This document shows, in pieces, positions 39,844 through 52,020 of a stretch of DNA of 64,000 bases. The translations under genes were made by a program, and so were the position numbers. Position 1 is the first letter of the stretch. Every line of letters starts with the position of its first letter. Below the pieces are notes generated by a model. It did not search any database. It was not told the origin of the DNA and saw only the letters and a list, made by a program, of their open reading frames with translations. The DNA comes from Marasmius tenuissimus (Eukaryota; Basidiomycota; Agaricomycetes; Agaricales; Marasmiaceae). Location of the stretch: assembly GCA_029532415.1 (NCBI GenBank), contig JAQOTA010000027.1, positions 496,001 to 560,000 of the forward strand, in the 5' to 3' direction.

Positions 39844-42547
39844 TGTAGCGCCTGCTATTAAAAAGCAGCTTCGGAGCCTTGTTTTGTGCGATTTTAGCAT
39901 AAAACAGATAAGAAATGACTAGGTAATACGAGTACTAGAGCGAGTCCCGAGCGGCTAGTAAAAGGCTCAGATCCTAGCATAAGGAGAGAATAGCGCCTCG
40001 GAGGCGTCTCTCCTTATCTCTGAAAACTGTAGGAGTCGTATAACTGACGAAAGTATCACTTCGGAGGCACGACTAGGACCTGTAGTCATAACAAGGGAAT
40101 ATCTCCAGTGGCTCGGAGGCATCGTACTAAGGATTAGAATAACAGAATCAGACTTAACGAAGACCCGTACTAGTAGGGATAGACAGAGGAGGTCACCGCG
40201 GAAGCATGGATGGTCGGAAAGCGAGACTAAGTCGAGCCTCAGAAGCTTGGTATAAGGTCGAGGCCTCGCTTTGGAGGTATGATTGATTCAAGTATACTAG
40301 GTATACTACAGGTTATGCTAGTCATCCATATTGGCTAGAGCTACCTCATCCCAACCAAAGTAATTATCTACGTCGGAATCTTCAGGATAATAAGAATCAA
40401 TGAAGGTTTCATGATCTAGATAATCGGTATAGAATGGATCGCATAAAATAGGATTATAGAAAGAAAAGGATCGAGAGAGCCAACGACCCATGACAGGGGA
40501 ATACTGGAAGAACGAGAGCTTGGTATAGTCAAGCTTCGGAGGTGCTGGGCACTCAGCACAGCTGACGACGGCGTCGATCCAAGCGTTGACGGCTCCAGGA
40601 GTACGAGCGGTTTTGAAGTAGAGGAATCCCACTCGAGCAATGGACTCGGCAACCATGTCGATGATAGACCTGGCGTCGTGAGGAATGAAGTGGTCAAAGG
40701 TGTCCTCGCAGAGATAGATTTCGTCCTGGATCATGTCGTAACGAATCACGTAGCCCCAGTAGACGGATCTGTGGCGACTGAGGAAGGACTGCTGGAAGAT
40801 GATTCCGAGGATAGCTTCTCGTTCTGCGTCGAGTGGAATGGGTAGGATGATGCGGCGCTCCTTGATCTTATCAGAGTAATCTTCTGGATACCACCAGAGC
40901 TTATACAACTCTGGAGAGGAAGTCAGAAGGCCGCCTCGGAATCTAGAAAGTAGAAAGGCTTACTATAGAGTAAGTTGCGAAAGTGGTCTTCAATGTTATG
41001 CAAGCGTGCCATAGTACGCTCGGGGAAAAGTAAGCAAGGAATTGGGACAACCTAGCACTTGCTTTTACTGACCTCTGGACTGGCCGCTGAAATGGAAATT
41101 TTACTTCGGAAACTAGGAAATTAGCGCTTCGGAGGCGTGGATCCGAACCAGGCACTGGGCGCTAAACAATGATCGAGAAGTGATCGAAGGAGTTGCACCG
41201 TCGAGGTACCTCCCTTATACTCGTACATGGAGATATTGACTGTACTAAGGGCATAGTTGGTGCTGGTGGCAAAACACAGTGCTCAACTGCACTGGGAGGC
41301 AAGGGACTGGAAAGAAAGGAATGGTGTACCAAAGAATCGAGTGGGAGTTCTGGCTGAACCATTGAACTATTACCCGGTATCCAAGGCACCAAGATTGGAT
41401 ATAGTGGGGCGGCCATATGGATGGCAGGACCTCAGAATTATCCGAGCTACGGAAAGGACATCGACCTGGCTATGAACGGCTGGGTGACTCCATGAATATA
41501 GGCATCTAGTAGCACTTCAGAGGCAAGTACTTTGCTTCAGACGAAGGGAGTATATGCTTCGGAAGCAGACAGAACAGGATGACCTACGACGATTGAAGGG
41601 TCTAGAACCGGAGAATCAATGCTGCGGAGGCAGATAGGCAGAACGGAACCATCGATAGGAGAGACCCGGAAGAAAAGAATGTTAGAGAATGTTCGAGGCT
41701 GATGATACTTCCGAAGCAAATTATTGGTTTTGACTTTGGGGTTCAAAAGCGCAGATTAAACACAAAACTCTCCAAGTATATTCCAAAGTAGGTAGTTTAT
41801 GCCTCCGAGGCACGGTTTATTCGATATTTGTACAAGTTGGTAGAATTAGAGCATCCCAGGGTATATAAGCAGTGGGGTTTTCATCAAGAATCCCCAAGCA
41901 ATCCGTACGATTAGTATTCAGAGGATACGAAGCTATTCCACTTGTTGGGTAGTCAGTTGACTCGGGAGCGCTTCTGGAGAGACATTAGAACGGAATAGAA
42001 CTTTGTTTGCCCAAACCTAGAAAATCCATTGAACACTTGCTTGACCTTGACTTTGCATTGTTTGTCTGCGACGCCGACTTGACTGGCTGAGCTATTGTTG
42101 AACTTCCGAAGCTAATTGGGCTGAGGATATTGTTCGCCGTTGACAGTTGGTCTTCGGTCATTGACAGACTTGATTGGAGTCTTATTGCCATTGTTCGATT
42201 TGATTGTCTTGTTACCCCTCGCTGTTCGAGTGGTTCTGAAGCTAGTTGAAGCCTAAGAACGCACTTCCGAAGCACCAAACAAAACTCTACGCTCCCCGAA
42301 GCAACCTATAAACCTCTCTTCCGAACCCCACTTTTGACCTCCGAACTGGTTTCAGAGGCGAAGCTACCTTAGTTGGATAGTTTCTTGAGTCAGATTTCCT
42401 TCAGCCTACTATTGCAGTCTGGCTAAGAGCGGAACCTACGATCAACGCCGATCCCCGATTCCCGCACCCTTCAGCTACACTCTTGAGTGTTGGGAGGATT
42501 TGACCTACGAGTTAGATTTTATTATACACCGCGAGTGGCGCTTTACA
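39844..42547. mobile_element. Element R, copy 2 (2,704 bp) with CCGA duplication
   Basis: It starts TGTAGCGCCTGC and ends TGGCGCTTTACA, flanked by CCGA at 39840-39843 and 42548-42551. Removing it and one CCGA rejoins a host reading frame (GRVNR with YVRLSG). The ends fit TGTNR...YNACA with a 4-bp duplication, which as I recall is described for Ginger-type DNA transposons; LTRs also have TG...CA ends, but no internal retroelement genes exist. CpG-containing palindromes such as GCCTCGGAGGC (39995-40005), TGCTTCGGAAGCA (41555-41567) and TGCCTCCGAGGCA (41800-41812) are scattered throughout. Confidence 0.82.
40318..41012 (-). CDS. Element R copy 2 gene, two exons, about 213 aa, unknown function
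   Basis: Exon 1 runs 41012-40964 and exon 2 runs 40910-40318, with the same splice sites as copy 1 (GTAAGC donor here). The start MARLHNIED, the aromatic block YKLWWYPEDYSDK and the acidic end YYPEDSDVDNYFGWDE are shared. Arg residues lost in copy 1 are kept here, so this is nearer the ancestral protein. No known domain, signal peptide or membrane segment is evident. Maintenance of length, splice sites and frame in both copies suggests it was selected while the element was active; it could be an element protein or a captured host gene. Confidence 0.6.
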
Positions 42548-44344
42548 CCGATTAACACGGCCTTCAGCGAATTTGCAAGTCCAGTACTTGATCTTCTTTA
42601 GCCCATATCATGCCACCTCATCTTTCGTCTGCTGAGCCAGAAACTCATCCGCATTCCCAACGATCAGCTCATCCAGCATCGACTCCAAACGCGCCTTGTC
42701 GTTCTTGTTCAGTACTCCGTGATACATGTGCTTTGAACAGTTATACTCAATAAATCCCCAGTGCTTCGTAGAGAAATAAATATAGACTTTGACAAAAAAA
42801 GGTTAGGATACGTACCCTTGCCAGATTCCATACATCTTGCTCATTCAGCGGGTAGAATGGCAGCAACCACTCAGCCTCCAGTCTGCATGCAATGTGAAGA
42901 CGATTCAAGCAAGGCTTGCAACAAGAGGAGCATTCCTTGCAGGTTGCTTTTGTGATCACATCCTTTCCCTCGTTATTCTTATGGACATCCGGAAGGCAAG
43001 GGACACTGCACTTCATGCAACCGAAGCAATTCGAGTCGTTCTATAGAATATGTTGTTAGAATTGCTCACAAAGATGAGAGAAATACGGCTTACACGACCA
43101 AAGAAAAAACGACGGAACCAATACCACCACATCGCTCGGAGATCAATTTCCTTATTCGAGGAAGCAAAAGAATCGAAGAATCAGCGGCGAGCACGAGTTG
43201 CAAAACCTATCGACAGGAAATCCCCTTGTTCCAGATCATGATAGTACCGACGGGCTGAAAAATAGGGCAATGTTAGTAGTGGAATAAGTAGCAGTAAACT
43301 CTCCCCGGTAGAGACTAGAGTAGACTCACCCAGAGGAATATCTGGGCGAGGGGGATACTCCAGGCCTATCAGGACCTCTTCCGGCTTCAGGAAAACTGAA
43401 TCAAAGGGATTTTCGGACAAGTTGACTTTCTTTGGTTGCCACTTGGCTTGCTTCCGAGGACGAGCCACCCCTACAGTTGGGGAATTCATAGTTAGAGTTC
43501 AAGCCTCGAGCGAAGTTGAGATGATCATAACATACACGTACCAGGAACCAACAAATTCTGCGGACTATTGGCATCCTTCTCATCCTTGCTATTTAATTTG
43601 ATGGCCGTGTCCCAAGAGCCTCCAGGATCTGCAGCATCCAGTTTGAACTCTGGAATCAGACCTGCAGTACCGCCTGTCTTCATCATATTGAGAGCTTTGG
43701 TATTTTCAATGTTCGGTCCAAACTCGAACGAGGCAACGTGCTCACAATCCATCCTCAAGAGTTCAATCATAGGAGGTTGATTTGGAAGGAATGGATGGAA
43801 GGTTTCATGCATACACTCTTTGCCATAGTCCAGGTCTTGGTTACCCTCTGCAGAACACCTCAGTTAACAAATCTTTAGAAAATCGGGATGGGAAGTACGC
43901 GCCTACAACGGCACAAACATATAGCCAAGACAGGTCATGAACCGCAGCAGGAGAGAGATGGGTAGCAGGACGAAAAGGTGCAGGAGCCTGCATCAAGTGA
44001 AATCGAACAGTGTTCAATGCTTGCTCAATCGCCAAACTCCATGAATGTTCTTCAATGGTGTTGCGAGGATGACAATGTGGCTGTTCACCGTAAAGTCTCT
44101 TCAGCATCTGCTCAGCCCTAGCACGCGCATCTATCAACAGCTGGCTGATCATGCTGTGTCATTGCTCCATTGTTAACAGGGAACCCAAAACCATGTTTTT
44201 CAGAGGATCGAGTGCCAATATGATGTCTAAGGATGCATTACTTGAGCCTTGGACGAACATTGGATGGGTAGGATATGATTCTGTATCTTCTGCAAGCACT
44301 CGAGTATCCTGTTCGGAGGGTTGGTAGTCATTGTTGCTGGACAT

Positions 44345-45346
44345 GGTGGTTGTCGCTGTTGAAGTTCGATAAGCACCCAAACCACTGGTTCGTGCCAAAG
44401 ATAAGCAAAGCCATGACAAAGGATTCAGCAAAAATGGAAATTCACCACGTGGCACTCAGCTCAACTAGTTCTCAAGGGCAAAGACAGATTAAAGGAGGGG
44501 GGAAGGTAGATATATAAGCGCCCAGCAATTCTCTTCCCAGACAAACCTTGGACCTACAAGCACCCATTACTGACTGTCACACTATTACACGTTACCCTGG
44601 ACCCCTCGGACCGCATCACAGTAACTCCCGAATATAGCGCCCTTATTCATTCTTAGCGTCTAATATCCTAGGTTGTTGGCTACAAGTGCCTCCTCTAAAT
44701 CTCTGTATAACGTCAACTTGTAAGGGCACAAGAGAGAACTAATGTGTGCTGTATCATGTATTGTGTATGTAGAACAATAATATCGATTGGGAACCATCTA
44801 AAGTAGCTGCGACCGTCCAATTAGCCTGAAAGGACACTGAATACATGTTTGCCGGGATCTTGAGTTATTTTCGGGATACTTCACCTCAACAATTACTTAT
44901 TATCGGGACTCGGGACTCGGGAGGGAATCACAATCATTTAACCTTCACTTCGGGATCTACCTTCTAATATCTATGCTGAGCATCACAGTGATTAAAACCC
45001 CAGGAACGTCTAACCAATCTTGAGATTGTACTCTGCATTACGCGCAATCAGGGTAATGGTTTTGAGATCTTACTGACACTCGAGATTGACGGGACTTGCC
45101 ATGTTCTGGAGCGTAGGAACAATGGCGGTTGTTCGAGAGTGAAAGGTTTGGGAGTCATAGCAGATTGTACTCGATGACTGAATGCGAGTACAGGCTACGG
45201 TAGGTAAGGTTGAGAGCGTTCAAGAAAGTTTTCAAGATGATAAGTGCCAGCGAGGTCATAAGAACTTATCTACTAGGGAGAACGCCAGCGGCCAAGTAAG
45301 GCGTACAACAAGAAAGAGTTCAGACAAGAATATATAGAAAAAACAG
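44345..45346. other. Intergenic region with CCCGA/TCGGG clusters
   Basis: No gene is supported. 44850-44960 holds repeated CGGGAT and CGGGACT motifs (CGGGACTCGGGACTCGGGAG near 44915). 44500-44520 has GTAGATATATAAGCGC, which may be the promoter of the gene starting at 44344 only if read on the other strand, so it is left unassigned. Confidence 0.4.
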
Positions 45347-48300
45347 CTACTCCGATGCCTGAGGCCTCTGAGGCCTCTCGCCAAGAGGGTGGAACCTTGA
45401 GATATAGTCTTTGGCAGAGATGTCTTCGGGCATCTCACCGTCCTTCAAATTCTGCATCTGCATCTCCTGAAGCATCGCCTTGTCCTTCAAGTAGCCGGTG
45501 AAGTCAGGTCCATCCTCGTGCTTAAAGCCATATTTGAGTATTTGACAGGCCTCCATCAACTGAGGAGACATTCGGTTGCGGAGGTCGGTCTTGGTGAGCT
45601 TCACTGATGAGAATAAGCATTCACAAGGCACGGAGGAGCCGCGGGCAGGTAATACGTTGTAGACAACTTGAACAACCCGTGGCCACCGTCTGCCATTATC
45701 CTGAATGCGGAGATGAGTACAGCACAACACGCAGAGAGCACTACACACCTGCCAGGAGGACAAGATATCAGGATAAGTGTCAAGCGCCCCGTCCACATCC
45801 GCCAGATACGAGAGTGCTTCCTGCCGAGCAGTGGGAGCTGACGAGCATCAAGTGCCCCTCTTTGCAGTCTCATCAATCCATCCATTCCCCATACCTTCGT
45901 CTTCTTCTTCTTCATCCTCTTCTTCATCATCTTTGTCTTCTTCATCTTTGTCTTCGGTCGGCCTGTTGGTATTAGATTCGTTTGCCTGCGAGGGAAGGGC
46001 CCTTTTCTGGAAGCAACTCATGAAGACCAAGCAATTATTTGTAAAAGATTGAGCATACCGCAACTGCCTGAACAAATAACTCGGTGGCTTGTTCCACCGC
46101 TCCTTCGCCACGTGATTGCTCATGCCACTTGAGCTTGATCTTGGGGTTGATGACTATGGAAGGTTTGTTGTCAAGCCTCTGGACCGATTCGAAAGAAATG
46201 TAATGACCCACTCATGGCTAGAGAGTAAACAGCGACCTCCTCGGCAATCTCCTGATAGTCCCGGAGTTTATCGATCCCGGCTTGAATTATTCTCGTATCC
46301 TGAAGATGTTCCAATTCCTCGTTGAGCTCTTGCCAGTCCAAGATCACTGCCTCAAACGAGGAGAGAACCCTGCTGAGAGTCGGAGTGAGTTCACTACTCA
46401 GCTTTTGCTGAAATTTGTGGGGTATCTGGGGGTATAATGAGTGCTGGAGAATGGATAAATAGACATCACGGACCTTGAGGATTAGTATAAGATCATCGAT
46501 GAGGGCCCAATCTGCTTTGTGTAATTCCTGGATGCTGTGTTTCGGCGTGAAATCGTCAACCACCTGTATTATGAGGCAAAGATCAGAGGTTTAACTGAGT
46601 GGAGGCCAGTGGAATCACGTACATCCTTCAGGCATACAAGTCTCTTCAACATCAAGTAGGTGAACGACCAGTGGTTCTTAACGTCCTGAAGAAGCTGTAG
46701 GGGCTTCGAAAGCTCCTTCAGGACCATGGCTGCAAAGTCTGCCAATCATGTAGAAGAACTCCGAACCTCCAACAATATGATTATTTCAAAAATTTCTCAG
46801 GACTCGGGATGCAAGTACATACCTGATGAATCAACGTCCGACAGCGCGTAATGAGACCCTCCGTTGCTAACTCATCCAGCTCGTTGTCGTTTGCGTATAT
46901 TTGGTTCAGCTGGAACCTATTTGCTGTCTCCACCACCGTATGGCACCCAAGGTTCATCACATGAGGGAAGCATCTACGAACAATGGTGAGCAATAGCCAA
47001 CTACCAGCTGTGAACAGAGAGATCGGAGTCTGGGACTTACCAGATGTGATTTTCCTTTGCATTGAACCTGTGCCGGCCAACAATAGTTTCCAGATCCTTC
47101 AACATAACATTATTATTGGAAGCATTGTCCAGGGTAATATAGCCGATCTACAAAAGTGTCAGGAATGTCCGAAAGACATAGAATTTAGAAGGGACGACAT
47201 ACATTGTCTATTACTTCAACTCGTTCAAGAATGTTCGCCAAGGCGTGGGCTAGGTGCGTGCCAGTGTGCCTAATGGGAAGCCCATAGAAACCGGTGACCA
47301 CTGCCCTCATTCTGAGGCCAGCGTCTGGGCTGTTGCTCTCGCGCTCAACCCAATGGGCCGTAACAGCGATGAAGGGAAAGATCGTCGTATCCAACCATCC
47401 ATCAGTTGTGAACAATACAGTCCCAAGTGCATTCTGGGGCGACAGTCAGCTTGAAATATACAAGTTATGAATAGACATACAGACCTTGAGATCATCCTTG
47501 ATCTTGTGCATATATATAAGCCACGTTTCCATGATATAGTTGTGAAGGGTTGTTCGGTGGACTATATCCTTGTTGTCCAGAGACTCGCAAAGGAGAAGTA
47601 CGACCTTGCAAAAGAACTCCGAGTTGACAAGGCATATGGGCTGAAGAATAGGATGTCAGACGACGCATTACAAGAGGACTGAACACAACTTACCAAGTCT
47701 TCCGCTACAATAAGCTCCATACTGTAGTCTAGGAGCAGCCTATTCAAGAAGTCCTCCCGCAGGGCCCCCGTCAGCAGTAGGTTGTTTGACTTGCGGTATT
47801 CCTCTGCTCTCTTGCCCTCCGGACCAATGATCTTGATCTTCATTCGTTCGCAAGCCTTGACCCAGGCTGGCAAGTGTTTCGCAAGGTGCTTTCGAACGGA
47901 TCCTGTCACTGTTGATACCCAATACGAGACAGGTGTGGATATCTCGCCTGCTTCTACTTGCTCCCTGAAAAAGTACTCAGTTATCAAGACTTTACTAGCC
48001 TAAGATAGGGCACTTACAAACAAAATTTGCAGATACGTTTCTCTGCGTTCGTGGGATCTGGCGTGAAAAAGGTGTGGACATCTTTTGCCTTCCGAGAGTC
48101 TTCTTTGGCCAGTCGGGACCCAACAACTTGCTTCAGAGGGAGGTTCGGAAGCTGTGCCCCGCCAACACGACGAACAGGAGTACGAAGGGGAGCTTGCAAT
48201 AGTCTGACTCTCGCACCTCCCGTGGTTCTTCTGCCCGCTGTAGTAGTGGTCTGAACTCGTATGTCGGTGTCGTCATCAGACATAGGGGAGAACTCCTCCT

Positions 48301-50290
48301 CTCTTGATCGGGTTGCAGTCAGCAGGTTCTGTCGTCCTTGAATATTGTGAGAACAAGAACCTGAAGCGGAAGGACGAGGTGTTGCTTCCTGATCGTCCTG
48401 GTCTGGGAACTGCCCCATTGCCTCAAACTCTCCAATATCTCTCACTAGCTCGTCCTCCGACTCGGTGTTGAACCCAACGCCTGAGGGAGTGTTAGTAATA
48501 CGACGGCGTTTATAATCAGGGGAAGCTTACCCGGAACAGTCCTTCTGCTGAGGGTTGTCCGACGAGGTTTCGGTGTGGAGAAGTTGTCAATCACCTGCAG
48601 TTGAGCTCTAGGTGCAGCTAGCCTCGAGGGTAAGTTCATGAAGCATTAAGTGAAAACAAAGTGAACGAACCCTTCTCCTTTCCTTTCTTCTCCTTTCCTT
48701 TTTTTCGTTGGGGAGCATCGATACCGATGATTGTTGTGGGATACTGGGATTTTGCTGGAGAAGTCACTCTGGTCGATCTCCAGGTGGCTGTAAGCAACAA
48801 GTTCCTGAGTACATAGAAGTTATATATCATTGAGATTGAGACATACTGTTTGCTTGATGTACCGGACTCTTGACACCATCAGCTCCAGGTGCAACGTCGT
48901 CCTCACCGTCGTCCTCACCGTCGTCCTCACCATTGGCCTCACCATCATTTTCACCATCATTCTCACCATCATTCTCACCATCATTCTCACTGTCATCCCT
49001 ACCATTGTGCTCGCTATCATCCTCCTCCTCATCGTCAAGATCACTACCAGTTTCATGTTGGCTATCAGCAGAGCTGTAGTCCCGACTTTGAGTTCGGGTT
49101 CGACCCCGTTTGGCGGAGTCATCCCGACGAGAGGCTCTTGACTGACTTCGACTGTGGTTGAAGCTGTGGGCATCATCACCCTCGTCTTCTTCATCACCAG
49201 GGGGGTTGAAGCCATCCCGGAGTTCATGGTCACTTTCAGCCCAGTGATATTCATGAGAGGCGGTGCCCTCGTAGGCAATTTCATCGGGATCGAAGACGCC
49301 TACCAGTAAGCATTGAGTACAAAGACGTACCGCAACAGAGAGAAAAACTCACCAATACCCCACAAACGATGAGAGGAGGCACGAGAAGGGGGTCTGGTAG
49401 TTGGCACTGAAACAGGATGAACATTTAACCAGGCATAAGGATTGGGAAGGTTAGGATGCACCTTGACCTCCTTGACGGGATATTTTGTGGTGTTCTTTCG
49501 GGCCACCGAGACAAAGAGAAGCAAGACTCTCACCTAACAAGTGCTCAACATGAAGGACATATCAAGATAGAGAGAGAGGCTTACTGATTTCTCGGGAAGG
49601 CTGGCAAGAGCTGGCACGAGAGGGCGGTCGAAAGCTGGCACGAGAGGGCTGTTGAGAGCCTGCACGAGAAGGGGGCCAACTAGTTGGAACTGCAACAAGA
49701 TGAGCTAATGACAAGGGATGAGGGTTCAGGACAATAAAACAGACCTTTCAAAGTTCTTGCAAAGGGGACGACTTCGGGAAGAGTTGAATCTGCCAGATAA
49801 GATGAGACGAGTCCCGAAAAGTGTTAAACATTGATGGATCGAATCTGTCACATACCTTCATCCAGTGCAGGGACCTGTGAATGATTAACTCCCCGAGGCT
49901 CAAAGTCTCGACCATCCCCTCGCTCGCTTTGAATGCGAGAAGGTTATTCAGTGGCCAGCATGGTGTTAACAGGCTGACCAGGCTTTCTTGGACGAGGACG
50001 GGGTTGAGACAGACCTAACCCAACAACGGTGAGTTGTTTCTATTGATTGAAAGTCATCTGTAGGAGAACGAACCCGCCACGGCTTGAGGAGGGTCATCTT
50101 CTATGTCTTCGGGATCTTCGGTGAGAGTCAGAGCGATACACTTGAAAGGCACAGACAACCTACCAGAGATTTGTTGCTGCTGCTGCGTGAACCAATGTGG
50201 ACCAGATTGTGCTGGTTTGCTGACTTCTTTGGGTTTGGCTTTGGGTTTAGCTTTGGCCTTGCCCTTGTTCTGCTGACCCTTTGGGGGCAT
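45347..50290 (-). CDS. hAT-family transposase, BED finger, many exons
   Basis: Minus strand, about a dozen or more exons with introns of about 50 bases. The N-terminus (MPPKGQQNKGKAKAKPKAK at 50290) is basic. It is followed by PPSRAS-type repeats and a long acidic exon (about 49300-48840). A BED-type finger begins DVHTFF...KRICKFC near 48070-48010, and its HLAKH part is in the next exon. The catalytic core has LFTTDGWLDTTIF (first Asp, near 47410), ITLDNASNNNVM (second Asp, near 47140), CFPHVMNLGCHTV, and the helical domain (QQKLSSELTPTLSRVLSSFE). The hAT dimerisation end is ARGSSVPCECLFSS...RNRMSPQLMEA near 45650-45540. A TGA at 46746-46748 interrupts one model, unless an intron edge is misplaced. 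Terminal repeats and the 8-bp duplication were not found, so it may be active, dead or domesticated. Confidence 0.8.
48893..49010 (-). repeat. 12-bp minisatellite in the hAT acidic exon
   Basis: About nine units of CACCATCATTCT or CACCGTCGTCCT in a row on the plus strand. On the coding strand they give repeating Asn/Asp-Asp-Gly-Glu, making a strongly acidic segment. Because the unit is four codons long, copy-number change keeps the frame. Confidence 0.88.
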
Positions 50291-52020
50291 GCTCGGAGAG
50301 GAAAGGGCGTCCTTGTGGAGGGCTGTTTGCTGCAAGCTGGAGTTTTAAGTCTTCCTGGACGCAAGCGGTTGAAGGATGCTACTTCGCATCTTGACTCTTC
50401 AGGTTGCAAGTTTCTTCAGGTTCCCAGAAACCAAGCTGGTTCGCCTTCCGTTTCGGGATGACCTATCCAAGGATATTCTTGTCACAGGTATAGTTTAACA
50501 ACCTAAGCAGCGGAGTGTCAGAATGAGCGAGGAGATAGAGGTAAAATGAAACCAGTACGGAGAATCGAGATAACCACAACTTCAAAAGCAATCGGTAGAA
50601 ATATATAAGCGGTAGTTGCACGATAATCGACGCGCATGAGTGGCGGCTCTTCATTGCCACAAAGCAAAAAAACAGGGCCACCACGAGTCACTGTCGAGTG
50701 CATCCCACCAGCTCCGGAATGTGTTGAAGTTTGAACAGATTCTTACTGAGTAACCGCGTACGGAGCATGCTTTTAGGGAGGTACTAGACGCCAAGTGTGA
50801 TGATAATCTGTGGTATCCTATATCAAGGCTGAGTACCTAGGACAGGTCGATGTATCTTCAAAAACTGACCTGGTTTGGTCACTCAATTGTGACGCCTTCT
50901 GTTTGCAAAGTTTTGGTTCAGTGATTCGGAATTCCACCTTCATTCGGCGTACCACTCACCAGGAATGATTGTCACAAAGTCTTCTCGAACAGAAATCCCC
51001 GTTTGATTGCTTCAACGCGATAACGCGCGTTGTGATCGATGCCACTAGGCTCATGGCAAAAGCCTCAAGGGGACATCTCCACCAGTTATTCATTCATCAC
51101 AACGCACTCAATCTGTTGATAACAAGAACCTTGAGGTCCAGTCCCGACTCCCACGCGCCGCGACCAACAGGGTCCAATGGATAGTATGGCTTTTGTCGAT
51201 TACGTGATCCTGATTCCCACCAGCCAGTGATCGAAAGCGAGGGTAGATTAACACTTCAATAATTCGGGTGAATTGGTGTCCTACAGGCTACACCACTGTT
51301 CCTGTGAACGTAAATCCATCCGCCCTAACTCGAGTCCCGGCCTCAATTCATCTACTCAGTCTCCAGTCTCCGATGAGTCTTCCTTTCACTTTTTCCCGCT
51401 ATGTTCCCATGTTCCGTCGGTAATCTCGATTCTTGTATACCCTGTAAGGTATGAAGTCAGTAAAGGTTCCGTTGACATGTAAGTGCGCTGAACGGTGAAC
51501 CTGTAGTAATCGTCTAATGTGAATCCATTGGGGTGCCAATGGGAGCCATGAACACGACCTTGAGAACTGCAGAGTACCATGAGATCAGAACGGGTTCTTT
51601 GAGGAGAAGCTTCCTCTGGAAATTTACATTCATGAATCATGAGCAACAGTGGATTTCTGATTGAATAGCTATAGGACTCTATCGAATTCAACCCTAGTAA
51701 GACATCATATCAGCAAATTTTTTGAGGCACCACAGTGGAAATGTATGTAAAAATAGCCTCGAGTCATGTAGAAGGAGGGATCGGCAGCTAATCATCGATA
51801 TTGACCGCAAGCGTTGTAGGAGCTCCCTGCTCTCAGGTCAACGGTTGTCGGGACTTGGCACGACGGCAACGTTGAACACATGCTTGTGTTCATCATTTAT
51901 CGAGGAGTCCTACAGTCTACCGTTCTTACAGCCTGTATTAATTCTCACTCTTTCTCGCTGAATTCATTGCAATGGTATTCTACTATAATCTACTTCAAGA
52001 TGCTCAAGAATTGAGTGACT
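50291..52020. other. No gene recognised
   Basis: 1.7 kb with only short, unconnected open frames on either strand and no domain, LTR or inverted repeat that I could support. The part near 50290-50700 may hold the hAT promoter. ATATATAAGCGG at 50600-50611 is the only TATA-like run noted. Confidence 0.4.

Larger units (their letters stand above)
39357..44344 (-). pseudogene. Host-like multi-exon gene with Cys cluster, broken by element R copy 2
   Basis: Read from 44344 (MSSNNDYQPSEQD) through about six exons with short introns. Donors include GTGAGT after DIPLG near 43328, GTAAGC near 43098 and GTACGT near 42814. One exon carries a Cys-rich cluster (CFGCMKCSVPC, then CKECSSCCKPC, about 43030-42870), possibly zinc binding. 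Another reads YGLKKIKYWTCKFAEGRVNR and ends at the R insertion. After R and one CCGA are removed, the frame continues RYVRLSGRYSEEKKKSQAEK and a Pro/Ser-rich C-terminus to the stop at 39357. In-frame TGAs occur at 44159-44161 (MEQ*HSM) and in DEVA*YGL. Function is unknown, and borders of exon 1/2 are uncertain. Confidence 0.6.

Noticed and set aside
45840..45900. TGA in the hAT acidic region
   Set aside because: A GT-AG intron (GTATGG...CGTCAG) removes it and joins DEG to APTARQEAL in frame, so it is not counted as a stop.
48830..49161. Plus-strand open frames rich in Thr/Ile/Val or His/Pro
   Set aside because: They are mirror readings of the 12-bp minisatellite that encodes the acidic part of the hAT gene on the minus strand.
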